38,808 bases of DNA from Rhodospirillales bacterium (GCA_018662225.1 JABJGO010000086.1:1-38808); one strand, 5' to 3'; numbered from the stretch's first letter, positions 1 through 8,579 are shown. Numbers and translations are program-made. Notes: generated by a model from the letters alone, not told the origin.

Positions 1-48
1 GGCAAGATTTTTGATTTATAGTTAGCGAAACTCCGGGAGCAAGAAACA

Positions 49-1641
49 ATGACCACCTGCGGCGAAATGTTGATGGAAATTCTCGAATCCTACGGGGTCG
101 ATACCGTGTTTGGCATTCCGGGCGTGCATACGCTGGAACTGTACCGAGGCTTGCAACGCGCCGATATGCGTCATGTAACGCCACGCCATGAACAGGGCGC
201 CGGCTTCATGGCCGATGGCTATGCCCGTGTCACAGGTAAACCCGGTGTTTGCCTGATCATCACCGGCCCCGGCATGACTAACATCACCACGGCCATGGGC
301 CAGGCGTATGGCGATTCTATCCCCATGCTGGTAATCTCCAGCACCAATTCATCGGGCGAGGCAGGATTACAGGAAGGCCACCTGCACGAGCTTCGAAATC
401 AGCGCGATCTGGTGGCTGGCGTCTCGGCGTTCAGCCAAACCGTACTACGCCCCAAGGACCTGCCCGGTGTTCTGGCCCGTGCCTTTGCCGTGTTTGGTGG
501 CGCGCGCCCGCGTCCGGTTCATATTGAAATTCCGATCGATGTGTTTTCGCAGCCCACAGAAGGCATCAATCGAGGCGTGCCGGTGCATGCTTCGCGACCC
601 GGCCCCTCGCCGGATGCCATTAACGAGGCCGCCGACTGGCTGGCCGGTGCCAAACAGCCGCTCATCTTTTTGGGCGGCGGTACGGTTGAGGCCGCCCCCG
701 AGGCCCTGGCCCTGGCCGAACGGCTCGGCGCACCAACGGCGCTTACCATCAATGCCAAGGGCGTTTTACCGCGCGGTCACGCGTTATCGTGCAGCTCATT
801 CATTCCCTATGCCCCCATGCGGGCCTTGATGGCAAAAGCCGATGTGGTGCTAGCGGTGGGCACCGAAATGGGCGAAACGGATTACGACATGTACCGTAAA
901 GGGGCCAACCCCATCGGTGGCAAGTTGATCCGCATTGATATTGAACCGGACCAGACCGCTCGCAATTACCGGGCTGATCTGGCAATCACCAGTGACGCAG
1001 GCCTTGCTATGGCTGCGCTGAATACCGCACTGGAAGAACGCGGTGTTCGCAGCGATATGGCCGCCGGGGCAGAAGTCGCCAAACAAATCCGCACAGACAG
1101 CGAAGCGGAGATTGGAGAGTGGACAGTCGAACACGAACCCTGGCTGAACGCTATTCAGGCGGCGTTTGATGACCCGGTCGTTGTGGGCGATTCAACCCAA
1201 CCCGTATACACAGGCAACCATATCTACGAATCTGCCAGTCCCCGGTCATGGTTCAATTCGGCCACCGGGTACGGCACGCTGGGGTATGGCCTGCCCGCCG
1301 CCATTGGGGCAAAAATAGCGGCACCAGACCGGCCCGTGGTGTGCATCAGCGGCGACGGTGGCATTCTATTCACGATTGGTGAGCTGGCGTCGGCTGTAGA
1401 AGCCCGCGCCGGGATCGCCATTTTGCTGTGGAATAATTCTGGTTACAAAACGATATCGGACTATATGATCGCCGACCAGATTGCCCCGGTTGGTTGTCTG
1501 GAATACACCCCGGATTTCCTCACTATTGCCAAGGGCTTCGGTTGTGAAGCCACCCGTGTGGACAGCCCCGAAGCCCTGAGCGAAGCCTTAAAAACCGCCC
1601 ATGGCCGCGATATTCCGACGATGATTGAGGTTATGGGCTGA
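49..1641 (+). CDS. Thiamine-diphosphate decarboxylase, probable 5-guanidino-2-oxopentanoate (2-ketoarginine) decarboxylase
   Basis: This 530-aa protein is a complete acetolactate-synthase-like ThDP enzyme with an N-terminal pyrimidine-binding domain, a central domain and a C-terminal pyrophosphate-binding domain. The catalytic Glu is visible in RHEQGAGFMADGYAR (E48), and the Mg-ThDP motif runs from GDG (435-437) to NN (462-463). The start is set by GGGAG nine bases upstream of ATG 49. The opening MTTCGEMLMEILESYGVDTV and the VFGIPGVHTLELYRGL segment resemble proteins annotated as 5-guanidino-2-oxopentanoate decarboxylase (AruI type), which make 4-guanidinobutanal from 2-ketoarginine. That match is from memory. 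Glyoxylate carboligase would fit the glycolate genes downstream, but that enzyme lacks the catalytic Glu. A ureohydrolase that could act later in such a pathway lies about 19 kb away. The ThDP family is certain; the substrate is inferred. Confidence 0.75.
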   Translation: MTTCGEMLMEILESYGVDTVFGIPGVHTLELYRGLQRADMRHVTPRHEQGAGFMADGYARVTGKPGVCLIITGPGMTNITTAMGQAYGDSIPMLVISSTNSSGEAGLQEGHLHELRNQRDLVAGVSAFSQTVLRPKDLPGVLARAFAVFGGARPRPVHIEIPIDVFSQPTEGINRGVPVHASRPGPSPDAINEAADWLAGAKQPLIFLGGGTVEAAPEALALAERLGAPTALTINAKGVLPRGHALSCSSFIPYAPMRALMAKADVVLAVGTEMGETDYDMYRKGANPIGGKLIRIDIEPDQTARNYRADLAITSDAGLAMAALNTALEERGVRSDMAAGAEVAKQIRTDSEAEIGEWTVEHEPWLNAIQAAFDDPVVVGDSTQPVYTGNHIYESASPRSWFNSATGYGTLGYGLPAAIGAKIAAPDRPVVCISGDGGILFTIGELASAVEARAGIAILLWNNSGYKTISDYMIADQIAPVGCLEYTPDFLTIAKGFGCEATRVDSPEALSEALKTAHGRDIPTMIEVMG

Positions 1642-1668
1642 ATATGGGAAAAAAGCGGGAAACCACCG

Positions 1669-1697
1669 TTGACAGACCCCCACACACCCCCTATGTT
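1669..1697 (+). promoter_or_regulatory. Probable sigma-70 promoter of rpmJ
   Basis: A perfect -35 hexamer TTGACA (1669-1674) is followed by a 17-base spacer and TATGTT (1692-1697, four of six consensus bases). It lies 38 bases upstream of the rpmJ start and just past the stop of the preceding decarboxylase gene, so rpmJ is probably transcribed on its own. An AAAGGA ribosome-binding site at 1722-1727 follows. Confidence 0.7.
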
Positions 1698-1735
1698 CCG
1701 CGCCCTGAACGGGTTACACCCAAAGGATATGTACT

Positions 1736-1861
1736 ATGAAAGTCAGAAATTCTCTGAAATCTGCCAAAACGCGCGATCGCAACTGTCGTATTGTTCGCCG
1801 CAAAGGCCGTGTTTACGTTATCAACAAGAAGAATCCTCGGTTTAAAGTTCGCCAAGGGTAA
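1736..1861 (+). CDS. rpmJ: 50S ribosomal protein L36
   Basis: This small gene encodes 41 residues, starting [16 protein letters not shown] and ending [12 protein letters not shown], which is the recognisable alphaproteobacterial L36 sequence. L36 is the smallest protein of the large ribosomal subunit. Only one Cys (C17) is present, so this is the form without the zinc-binding Cys/His set. AAAGGA sits eight bases upstream of the ATG. The gene stands alone between a TTGACA promoter and a hairpin terminator, as is common for stand-alone rpmJ in alphaproteobacteria. Its base use matches its neighbours. Confidence 0.96.
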   Translation: MKVRNSLKSAKTRDRNCRIVRRKGRVYVINKKNPRFKVRQG

Positions 1862-1899
1862 TCTGACGCGCCCATTTTTGGGTGAACGATCTGTACATG

Positions 1900-1923
1900 A
1901 CCGCGCTTTATGCGCGGTTTTGT
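1900..1923 (+). terminator. Rho-independent terminator of rpmJ
   Basis: ACCGCGC (1900-1906) and GCGCGGT (1912-1918) form a perfect seven-base-pair stem with loop TTTAT, followed directly by a short T run. It lies 39 bases past the rpmJ stop. On the other strand there is no T run after the stem, so it should act on rpmJ only and not on the convergent HD-GYP gene. Confidence 0.75.
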
Positions 1924-1935
1924 CGTTTAGGTCTA

Positions 1936-3042
1936 TTATGTTGCGCCATCAAGCAGCATTTCGCGAAAAACGCCTAAAAAATTCTGATCAAGCTGCTTGT
2001 TCATGTTTCCCATGATCTTCAGGGCCTGTTCAGGCGGTACAGGTTCCTTGTAGACCCGCCGGTCTGTGATAGCGCTGAATATATCGATGATGGATGCTAT
2101 GCGCGCCAGTTCGTTCAGCTTTCCGCCCTTAAGCCCATATGGATAGCCTGTACCATCAATTTTTTCGTGATGCTGACCCGCAATAATTAACACACCCTTG
2201 GGCAGCTCTGACGTTTCTTCAAGAAAATCCACTGTGCAGTTCACATGCGATTGCATGATCACATACTCATCTTCCGTTAGCTTGCCGGGCTTGTTCAGCA
2301 CTTCGTGGGGGATATGCATCTTACCCACGTCGTGCAGCAAACCACCGGTCGAAAGTGTCATCAGGTCTTCACCCTTCATGCCCAGCACATTACCGAACAG
2401 GCTGAGGAATGTGGCGACCCTGAGCGAGTGCACATAGGTGTAGTTGTCATGCTCAGACACGCCCGAAAGAATGTCTTTAAAATTATTATTTTGAACGGCT
2501 TCGACCAGTGGAGCGCAGCTATCACGCACATCCTCATAGGGAATGGGCTCACCTTCCTGAATAAGATTGGCGATTGAATTAAACGAACTCAACGTATTCT
2601 TCAGGGCTTTTTTCTGGATTGGTTCGAAGCCCTCCCATTGGGCCTCAACAGAAGCATTAACACCGCTGGAGAGTGCGCCAACGAAGGTGCCTCGTTTGAA
2701 TGGTCGCTCGACCAGAAACACGCGGTCATAAGACGTGGCCTCGGCGATCATTTCGGCACTCTTCGGCTCCGCTGTAAATACAATGGGAATGTTGTTCGTG
2801 TCGTCTCGACCGCGAACTTTCGCTATGAGCCCCGCACCGCCCATAGGTGGTAGAATTTCATCAATAATAATGGCGGTCGGTACCGCTGTTTCAAGACGCT
2901 CAGAAACCGCCGATTCGCTTTCGAACAGCTCGAACAAATAAAAGGATTTAAGATTCTGTGCAATTTCTTCGCGTTGTAGGAGGGAGCCACCAACCACAAA
3001 GACTAGAGATTTTTGAACGCGGTCATCAATAGAAGTGGTCAT
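1936..3042 (-). CDS. HD-GYP domain protein with degenerate receiver domain (putative c-di-GMP phosphodiesterase)
   Basis: From the ATG at 3042 the protein has 368 residues. Residues about 12-130 form a CheY-like receiver: the phosphorylatable Asp is kept in AIIIDEILPP (D61), but the acidic pair at the end of strand 1 is replaced by VVGGS and the usual Lys-Pro is VERPF. The C-terminal half is an HD-GYP domain with LLHDVGKMHIP (HD at about 237-238) and HHEKIDGTGYP (about 291-301), the residues expected for metal and cyclic di-GMP hydrolysis. An in-frame ATG at 3054 abuts AGGAGG (3055-3060) with no spacing, while ATG 3042 lies 12 bases away and is preferred. An Hpt protein gene lies just upstream on the same strand, so both may belong to one phosphorelay. 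Activity is inferred from motifs. Confidence 0.88.
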   Translation of the reverse strand: MTTSIDDRVQKSLVFVVGGSLLQREEIAQNLKSFYLFELFESESAVSERLETAVPTAIIIDEILPPMGGAGLIAKVRGRDDTNNIPIVFTAEPKSAEMIAEATSYDRVFLVERPFKRGTFVGALSSGVNASVEAQWEGFEPIQKKALKNTLSSFNSIANLIQEGEPIPYEDVRDSCAPLVEAVQNNNFKDILSGVSEHDNYTYVHSLRVATFLSLFGNVLGMKGEDLMTLSTGGLLHDVGKMHIPHEVLNKPGKLTEDEYVIMQSHVNCTVDFLEETSELPKGVLIIAGQHHEKIDGTGYPYGLKGGKLNELARIASIIDIFSAITDRRVYKEPVPPEQALKIMGNMNKQLDQNFLGVFREMLLDGAT

Positions 3043-3099
3043 GACGATATACATCCTCCTTAGATAATCCCGCTCCCGGGCCCCATGTCGCACAGCACG

Positions 3100-3115
3100 T
3101 CATATAGCTATGTGA
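3100..3115. promoter_or_regulatory. Near-perfect palindrome upstream of the HD-GYP gene (operator candidate)
   Basis: TCATATAG followed by CTATGTGA is a 16-base inverted repeat with seven of eight pairs matched and no spacer. It lies about 58 bases upstream of the HD-GYP start and 45 bases past the Hpt stop. A transcription-factor site is plausible. No regulator can be named. Confidence 0.35.
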
Positions 3116-3159
3116 TTTCAGGTGCCACACATGAGCATACACACAATTGTAGTCATTCT

Positions 3160-3510
3160 CTATTGTTTGCTACGCCACCAGCTGATGGTCTCTGCCGCAG
3201 CCTTATCCATGGCGGGTAAAAGTACGCCAACGGCGTCCATATCTGCAGATGCCTCTTCCATAAGAGCGCCCAACGCTGAAATACGGTCGGCAAACAGGGA
3301 CCCGCTGGACCCTTTGATAGAGTGGGCGGCTTCATAAATTTGATGTGAATTGGACGCGGCTAAACCCTGGTGCAGTTCTTTCATGCGTTTTTCGAGCGTG
3401 CTTTCCGCCTTGCTCAACAAGGATGCCATCAGCTCAGGCGGCACACTCTCACTGAGTGCCGCCAGCCCTTTCTCATTACCGATTTGTATAGAGCTTTTGT
3501 CTGTCGACAT
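3160..3510 (-). CDS. Hpt (histidine phosphotransfer) domain protein
   Basis: A 116-aa single-domain protein is predicted from the ATG at 3510 (MSTDKSSIQIG). It carries the Hpt core EAAHSIKGSSGSLFA, in which His63 is the phosphoacceptor and the following Lys and Gly residues are the conserved helix features. Family members shuttle phosphate between receiver domains of hybrid kinases and response regulators. The HD-GYP receiver protein lies 118 bases downstream on the same strand, suggesting an operon. No histidine kinase is visible in the window, so the donor would be encoded elsewhere. The longer open frame to 3594 adds residues with no Hpt similarity and is not preferred. Confidence 0.88.
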   Translation of the reverse strand: MSTDKSSIQIGNEKGLAALSESVPPELMASLLSKAESTLEKRMKELHQGLAASNSHQIYEAAHSIKGSSGSLFADRISALGALMEEASADMDAVGVLLPAMDKAAAETISWWRSKQ

Positions 3511-3675
3511 ACGATACCTATTCCAGAGAATTCTCGAACCCATACATACATTAGCAATCAACGCTTCTGTTCGCAAGATGACTACGTATAGCACAGCAAG
3601 GCGTTTATTGTGGTTTTATAGATATTTGACGGATTTATTACATTGTGATTAAACAAGCGCCGGTGGTTTCGTGAT

Positions 3676-3688
3676 TGACACCGTGTCA
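3676..3688. promoter_or_regulatory. Perfect palindrome overlapping TTGACA, upstream of glcDEF
   Basis: TGACAC-C-GTGTCA is a perfect six-plus-one-plus-six inverted repeat 50 bases upstream of the glcD start. The -35-like hexamer TTGACA (3675-3680) overlaps its left arm. A weak alternative promoter, TTGAAA (3695-3700) with TGTTAA (3718-3723) 17 bases away, lies just downstream. The arrangement suggests repressor or activator control of the glycolate operon. No regulator gene is adjacent. Confidence 0.45.
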
Positions 3689-3738
3689 CTCTGTTTGAAA
3701 CGATCACGCTTTGGTATTGTTAAAGAGATCCCACCACC

Positions 3739-5226
3739 ATGCGCATGCCCGAACCCGACGCCGAGATCATCGCCCAGCGCGACCATATTGTCACCGCTCT
3801 CCGACAAATAGTCTCCGGTGAAGGTGTTATCGCCGACGAAAATGAACTCAGCGCCTATGAATGCGACGGGTTATCGGCCTATCGGCAACGCCCCATGGTC
3901 GTGGTCCTGCCCGAAACAAAGGCGCAGGTGGCTCAGGTTCTGAAGTACTGCCATGCGGGCGGCATTAAAGTTGTGCCGCGAGGTGCGGGAACCGGGTTGT
4001 CAGGTGGCGCTTTGCCGCTGGCCGACGGTGTCACGCTGGGTCTTGGCAAGTTCAACAAAATCCTGGAAGTGGATTTGGATAACCGTTGCGTGGTGGCACA
4101 GCCGGGAGTCACCAATTTAGGCATTACCGCCGCCGTGGAACATGCCGGTTTTTACTATGCGCCTGACCCGTCCAGCCAGATTGCGTGCTCTATCGGTGGT
4201 AACGTGGCCGAGAATTCAGGCGGGGTGCATTGCCTTAAATATGGCCTGACCACCAATAACGTGCTGGGTGTGGAAATGATCATGATGGATGGTGAAATCA
4301 TCCGTTTGGGTGGTCGTCATCTGGATGCTGGCGGCTATGATTTATTGGGGGTCGTCACCGGGTCAGAAGGGTTACTTGGCGTTATTACCGAGGTCACTGT
4401 ACGCGTGCTGCAAAAACCCACCACGGCCCGCGCCCTGTTGCTGGGCTTCGGGACCAGTGTACAGGCAGGCGAATGTGTAGCCGGTATTATCGACCACGGC
4501 ATTATTCCGGGCGGTTTGGAAATGATGGACAAACACGCCATTCACGCCACCGAAGATTTCGTCCATGCGGGCTACCCCATGGATGTGGAAGCCCTGCTGA
4601 TCGTCGAGCTGGATGGCCCGCAGGTTGAGGTAGACTTGCTGATCGAGCGGGTTGGAAAAATCGCGTCCGATTGCGGTGCGACCTATAACAGGGCATCGGA
4701 ATCCGAGGAAGAACGCGAACGCTTCTGGGCCGGGCGCAAGAACGCATTTCCCGCCATGGGCCGTATTTCGCCCGATTACATGTGCATGGACGGCACTATT
4801 CCCCGGTCCAAGCTGCCCTATGTTCTGAAACGCATGAGCGAGATGTCGACCCACTATGGCCTGCGCGTGGCCAACGTCTTTCATGCCGGTGACGGTAACC
4901 TGCACCCGCTGATTCTATTCGATGCCAATTTGGCCGACGAGCTTGAAAAGGCAGAGGCCTTTGGTGCCGAAATCCTGAAATTGTGTGTAGAGGTCGGTGG
5001 TGTTCTCACGGGTGAACACGGGGTCGGTGTTGAAAAACGTGACCTCATGGGTGAGATGTTCACCGAAGATGATTTGAAACAACAACAACGCCTCAAGTGC
5101 GCGTTTGACCCCGATCAGCTTCTGAACCCTGGCAAGGTGTACCCCACCCTGCACCGTTGCGCCGAGCTTGGCAAAATGCATGTGCACAATGGCGAGTTGC
5201 CGTTCCCTGATCTGCCCCGGTTCTGA
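3739..5226 (+). CDS. glcD: Glycolate oxidase, FAD-linked subunit GlcD
   Basis: This 495-aa protein is the catalytic FAD subunit of membrane-associated glycolate oxidase, which oxidises glycolate (and often D-lactate) to the 2-oxo acid. The PCMH-type FAD domain shows VVPRGAGTGLSGGALPL near residues 78-94 and the GSEGLLGVITEVTVRVL segment near 210-226. The C-terminal domain carries NVFHAGDGNLHPL and TGEHGVGVEKRDLMG, ending with the typical FDPDQLLNPGKVYP. glcE starts eight bases past the stop and glcF follows, giving the standard three-subunit order. Length is normal for GlcD. The start has a modest AAGAG element about ten bases upstream. Confidence 0.95.
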   Translation: MRMPEPDAEIIAQRDHIVTALRQIVSGEGVIADENELSAYECDGLSAYRQRPMVVVLPETKAQVAQVLKYCHAGGIKVVPRGAGTGLSGGALPLADGVTLGLGKFNKILEVDLDNRCVVAQPGVTNLGITAAVEHAGFYYAPDPSSQIACSIGGNVAENSGGVHCLKYGLTTNNVLGVEMIMMDGEIIRLGGRHLDAGGYDLLGVVTGSEGLLGVITEVTVRVLQKPTTARALLLGFGTSVQAGECVAGIIDHGIIPGGLEMMDKHAIHATEDFVHAGYPMDVEALLIVELDGPQVEVDLLIERVGKIASDCGATYNRASESEEERERFWAGRKNAFPAMGRISPDYMCMDGTIPRSKLPYVLKRMSEMSTHYGLRVANVFHAGDGNLHPLILFDANLADELEKAEAFGAEILKLCVEVGGVLTGEHGVGVEKRDLMGEMFTEDDLKQQQRLKCAFDPDQLLNPGKVYPTLHRCAELGKMHVHNGELPFPDLPRF

Positions 5227-5233
5227 TGTGCCC

Positions 5234-6448
5234 ATGACCGAAACCCTGCACCCTGAAAATGAAGACCAATTGCTGGACGCCCTGAAATGGGCCGTATCCG
5301 CTAGGGCGCCGTTGAATGTGATCGGTTTGGGCAGCAAGGCCACATTGGGCCAGTCTGTTCAGATCGAACAAGCCCTCGATCTGTCTGCGCTTTCAGGCAT
5401 TTTGCATTACGAGCCATCGGAACTGGTCTTGACGGCACGGGCTGGCACACCGCTAAACCACATCCAGCAGGCTCTGGCCGAGAACAATCAGGAAATGGCG
5501 TTTGAGCCGGTCAATCTGGGTGCTGTGCTAAGCAACGACGAAACAGCTAAAGGTTCTATCGGTGGTTTGATCGCCGGTGGTTTTGCCGGTCCCCGTCGCA
5601 TTCGGCAAGGATCGGTGCGCGACCATATGCTGGGTTTCCGTGCGATCAGTGGTCGGGGGGAGCTGTTCAAATCGGGCGGCAAAGTCATGAAGAATGTCAC
5701 CGGTTTTGATTTATCCAAACTGATGACCGGGTCCATGGGCACGCTGGCTATCATGAGCGAAGTTTCCATCAAGGTTCTGCCGGTGCCGGAAAAATCACGA
5801 ACGGTTCTGGTGTACGGGCTATCCGATGAAGACGCGGTTGCAGCCATGCGGTTGGCGGTCAACAGCCCACACGAAGTTTCATCGGCGGCCCACCTGCCAG
5901 CCGCCATCGCAGCACGATCTGGTGTTGATTTAGTCGCCGGTGCCGGTAGTGGCGTTACCGCCATTCGGGTTGAGGGACCGGGGCCGTCTGTAGAGGCCCG
6001 CTGCGCATCCTTGCAGAAATCACTCAGCCCGTTTGGTACGTTGGAAGAACTGCACAGCCAACGCAGCACCCAATTTTGGGCCGAAGTTCGGGACGCAGGC
6101 TATTGGTCGTCTACAGATGTTTCCATCTGGCGCCTGTCGGTGCCGCCATCACGGGGTGCCGATATTGCATCCACCATCATGCAACAGTGTGGTGGTGAGG
6201 CGTTATTTGACTGGGGTGGCGGGCTGATCTGGTTAGCGGTAGAAGACGGTCATCAGGATGCCATTCGTTCAGCACTGAGCGGCGTGGATGGACACGCCAC
6301 ACTGGTTCGCGGGGTTGAGGCCACGCGGCAATCAGCAAACGTCTTTCAGCCGCAACCGGCACCCTTGGCGGCGTTGTCTACTCGCGTGAAAACAGCGTTT
6401 GACCCATACGGGATTCTTAATCCCGGCCGTCTTTATCCGGTAGCCTGA
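5234..6448 (+). CDS. glcE: Glycolate oxidase, FAD-binding subunit GlcE
   Basis: From ATG 5234 (MTETLHPENEDQLLDALKWA) the protein has 404 residues. It has a PCMH-type FAD-binding half with GAVLSNDETAKGSIGGLIAG (about 97-116), and KVMKNVTGFDLSKLMTGSMG is the characteristic GlcE segment. It ends with KTAFDPYGILNPGRLYP, the motif shared with GlcD. GlcE is the shorter paralogue of GlcD and is required for oxidase assembly. The frame opens further upstream at 5168 inside glcD, but that extension is not conserved in character. The gene sits between glcD (7 bases apart) and glcF (3 bases apart), so the three are almost certainly co-transcribed. Confidence 0.94.
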   Translation: MTETLHPENEDQLLDALKWAVSARAPLNVIGLGSKATLGQSVQIEQALDLSALSGILHYEPSELVLTARAGTPLNHIQQALAENNQEMAFEPVNLGAVLSNDETAKGSIGGLIAGGFAGPRRIRQGSVRDHMLGFRAISGRGELFKSGGKVMKNVTGFDLSKLMTGSMGTLAIMSEVSIKVLPVPEKSRTVLVYGLSDEDAVAAMRLAVNSPHEVSSAAHLPAAIAARSGVDLVAGAGSGVTAIRVEGPGPSVEARCASLQKSLSPFGTLEELHSQRSTQFWAEVRDAGYWSSTDVSIWRLSVPPSRGADIASTIMQQCGGEALFDWGGGLIWLAVEDGHQDAIRSALSGVDGHATLVRGVEATRQSANVFQPQPAPLAALSTRVKTAFDPYGILNPGRLYPVA

Positions 6449-6451
6449 TCC

Positions 6452-7729
6452 ATGCAAACAAATTTCTCTGAAACTCAACTGCAAGACCCTTTGATCCGCG
6501 AAGCGGACGATATTTTGCGCCATTGTGTTCACTGCGGATTTTGCACGGCCACTTGCCCGACCTTTGTTGTGTTGGGTGACGAGCTGGATAGTCCGCGTGG
6601 CCGCATTTATCTTATCAAGGACATGCTGGAAGGTGGTGCCACCCCATCTGAGGATGTGGTGAAACACGTGGACCGGTGCCTGTCATGCCTGTCATGCACA
6701 ACAACCTGCCCGTCAGGGGTGGACTATATGCATCTGGTAGACATGGCACGCGCGCGTATTGAGGACAGCTTTGACCGACCCATTCAGGACAAACTGTTCC
6801 GCAGCCTTCTGGCCTTTGTTATCCCACGGCCTGCCATATTCAGGCTGGCGTTGGTGGGTGCGTGGTTTGCCAGGCCATTTCGCAACCTTTTGCCCGGCTC
6901 GCTTGGTGCCATGCTGTCGCTGGCACCGCCCTCTATCAATGGCCCATCGCCTATCGATGGGGCGCAAACGTTCCGGGCGCAAGGCACACGCCGCAAGCGC
7001 GTTGCCCTGATGACAGGTTGTGCGCAACAGGTACTGGCACCGTCCATTAACGAGGCCACGGTGCGGATTCTGACCCGTCATGGCTGTGACGTGGTGGTTG
7101 CCGAAGGTGCGGGGTGTTGCGGGGCGCTGGAACATCATATGGGCAAGGTGGATGGATCACACGCGGCGGCAAAACGTAATATTGAGGCATGGGAACGGGT
7201 CGATGATCTGGACGCCGTGATCATCAATGCATCGGGTTGTGGCACCACGGTTAAAGATTACAGCCACATGTTTAAGGATGATCCGGACTGGGCCGATCGC
7301 GCTAAACGCATTTCGGCCCTGTGCCAGGACGTTACCGAAATTTTGCATGATCTGAGCTTGAACCAACCCGTTCAGAAACCGAACATCACGGTTGCCTATC
7401 ATTCGGCCTGCTCCATGCAGCATGGGCAAAAGATCACCCAAATACCGAAAGATCTGCTGAACCAAGCTGGGTTCCAGGTGCTGTCACCCGCCGAAGGGCA
7501 TTTGTGTTGTGGATCAGCCGGCACCTACAACATGACCCAGCCAGAGCTGGCCGCGACTTTGGGTCGCCGCAAGGCAGGCCATCTTGACGCCACCGGCGCA
7601 GACGTGGTCGCGGCGGGCAATATTGGCTGTCAGATGCAAATTGATCTCTATGGCAATCTTCCCGTCGTTCATACCGTGGAATTGCTGGATTGGGCTACGG
7701 GTGGACCAAAGCCCGCACAACTGGGCTGA
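6452..7729 (+). CDS. glcF: Glycolate oxidase, iron-sulfur subunit GlcF
   Basis: The 425-aa protein has two 4Fe-4S motifs of the CX2CX2CX3CP type: C25-C28-C31-C35 (HCVHCGFCTATCP) and C76-C79-C82-C86 (CLSCLSCTTTCP). Two C-terminal CCG domains follow, with GAGCCGALEHHMG and HLCCGSAGTYN. GlcF passes electrons from the flavin subunits to the quinone pool. The start is three bases after the glcE stop. The last 35 bases overlap the end of the convergent methyltransferase gene, which is real sequence overlap and not a gap. Confidence 0.95.
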   Translation: MQTNFSETQLQDPLIREADDILRHCVHCGFCTATCPTFVVLGDELDSPRGRIYLIKDMLEGGATPSEDVVKHVDRCLSCLSCTTTCPSGVDYMHLVDMARARIEDSFDRPIQDKLFRSLLAFVIPRPAIFRLALVGAWFARPFRNLLPGSLGAMLSLAPPSINGPSPIDGAQTFRAQGTRRKRVALMTGCAQQVLAPSINEATVRILTRHGCDVVVAEGAGCCGALEHHMGKVDGSHAAAKRNIEAWERVDDLDAVIINASGCGTTVKDYSHMFKDDPDWADRAKRISALCQDVTEILHDLSLNQPVQKPNITVAYHSACSMQHGQKITQIPKDLLNQAGFQVLSPAEGHLCCGSAGTYNMTQPELAATLGRRKAGHLDATGADVVAAGNIGCQMQIDLYGNLPVVHTVELLDWATGGPKPAQLG

Positions 7730-8579
7730 AATCCACAGGCTTGTTTGCCTCGCCAGCCGGACGAGCAAGAAACAACGTTGTGTAGATATACCCTGTTTGC
7801 TTCTCGGCGGTGCTATCAATCCCCATGGCAATCTGTTGGTCGATAATACGGTCGGCTTCTTCGGGAGAATGGAACTGGCGGTGCGGTAACGGATCAGGCG
7901 AGACTTGTTCCATCACGTAACCATGCTTCTCAAAAACATCGCTGTACACCGACACATTGGTATAGCGCGGCGGTGCCGTAATCACCCACGGTCTCGAGTC
8001 AGAACCAGCCGCCGCCAAAAGTGCATCAATCACGTGGGGGGCAATGAAAATCGGCACGCCGCTTTCAATGATCAGGGCACCGGAGGCCACAATACGGATC
8101 AGATCGTCCGGCACGGGCGCTTGCATTAAATTGTCATCAAACGCCACATCCAACAGACCCGTGCGCAACCCATAATCAAGCGATGAGCGGGATACGTCCA
8201 ATCCTGCCATGTGACAGGGTTGTCGGGGGTGTTCGGAGAAATACTGCATATCCAATTCAATCACGGACTCGGGCGACATTTGGCGCATGTGGTCGGAATC
8301 ATAGCGCGTCAGCAAATCCTGCACCGCAACGCCGTACAGCAACCCGGCCCCATTGACCCCGAACCCGCAGCCAACATCAAGGATCCAGGGCTCTCCCCCG
8401 CAAAAATGTCCAAAACACCACCGGGCCAGTTGCTGAACATGTTCCGGTGTTCGGTAATCCAACGCACCCAGCGATTGATAGTAGGCACGGGAATCCGGCT
8501 CATCGTACAAGTAGCTCAGGTCCGATATAGGCACGTCATCCGGAGACTTGGGGTCCGATATATGATTATCGTCGTTCAT
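7695..8579 (-). CDS. SAM-dependent class I methyltransferase, substrate unknown
   Basis: A 294-aa protein. Motif I of class I methyltransferases is clear in ILDVGCGFGVNGAGLL (about 66-81), followed by DVSRSSLDYGLRTGLL (about 124-139), where a post-motif acidic region is expected. The N-terminal 40 residues are acidic and include SRAYYQSLGALDYRT. The C-terminal part has VITAPPRYTNVSVYSDVFEKHGY, with an aromatic/Pro-rich block. I do not recognise the subfamily and cannot name the acceptor. It is convergent with glcF and divergent from the TPR gene at 8667, so it is a single-gene unit inside the hydroxy-acid block. It may be unrelated to that metabolism. Confidence 0.78.
   Translation of the reverse strand: MNDDNHISDPKSPDDVPISDLSYLYDEPDSRAYYQSLGALDYRTPEHVQQLARWCFGHFCGGEPWILDVGCGFGVNGAGLLYGVAVQDLLTRYDSDHMRQMSPESVIELDMQYFSEHPRQPCHMAGLDVSRSSLDYGLRTGLLDVAFDDNLMQAPVPDDLIRIVASGALIIESGVPIFIAPHVIDALLAAAGSDSRPWVITAPPRYTNVSVYSDVFEKHGYVMEQVSPDPLPHRQFHSPEEADRIIDQQIAMGIDSTAEKQTGYIYTTLFLARPAGEANKPVDFSPVVRALVHP

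Noticed and set aside
49-1641. Glyoxylate carboligase as the identity of the first ThDP enzyme, because glycolate genes follow.
   Set aside because: The catalytic Glu in RHEQGAGF is present; glyoxylate carboligase lacks it. The start also fits the 2-ketoarginine decarboxylase type better.
4372-4905. A 177-aa open frame on the minus strand inside glcD.
   Set aside because: No start signal, no domain and an unusual composition; it is the mirror of a strongly conserved gene.
5488-6069. A 193-aa open frame on the minus strand inside glcE.
   Set aside because: It lies wholly within a clear GlcE gene and has a low-complexity Ser/Pro/Arg-rich translation typical of antisense frames.
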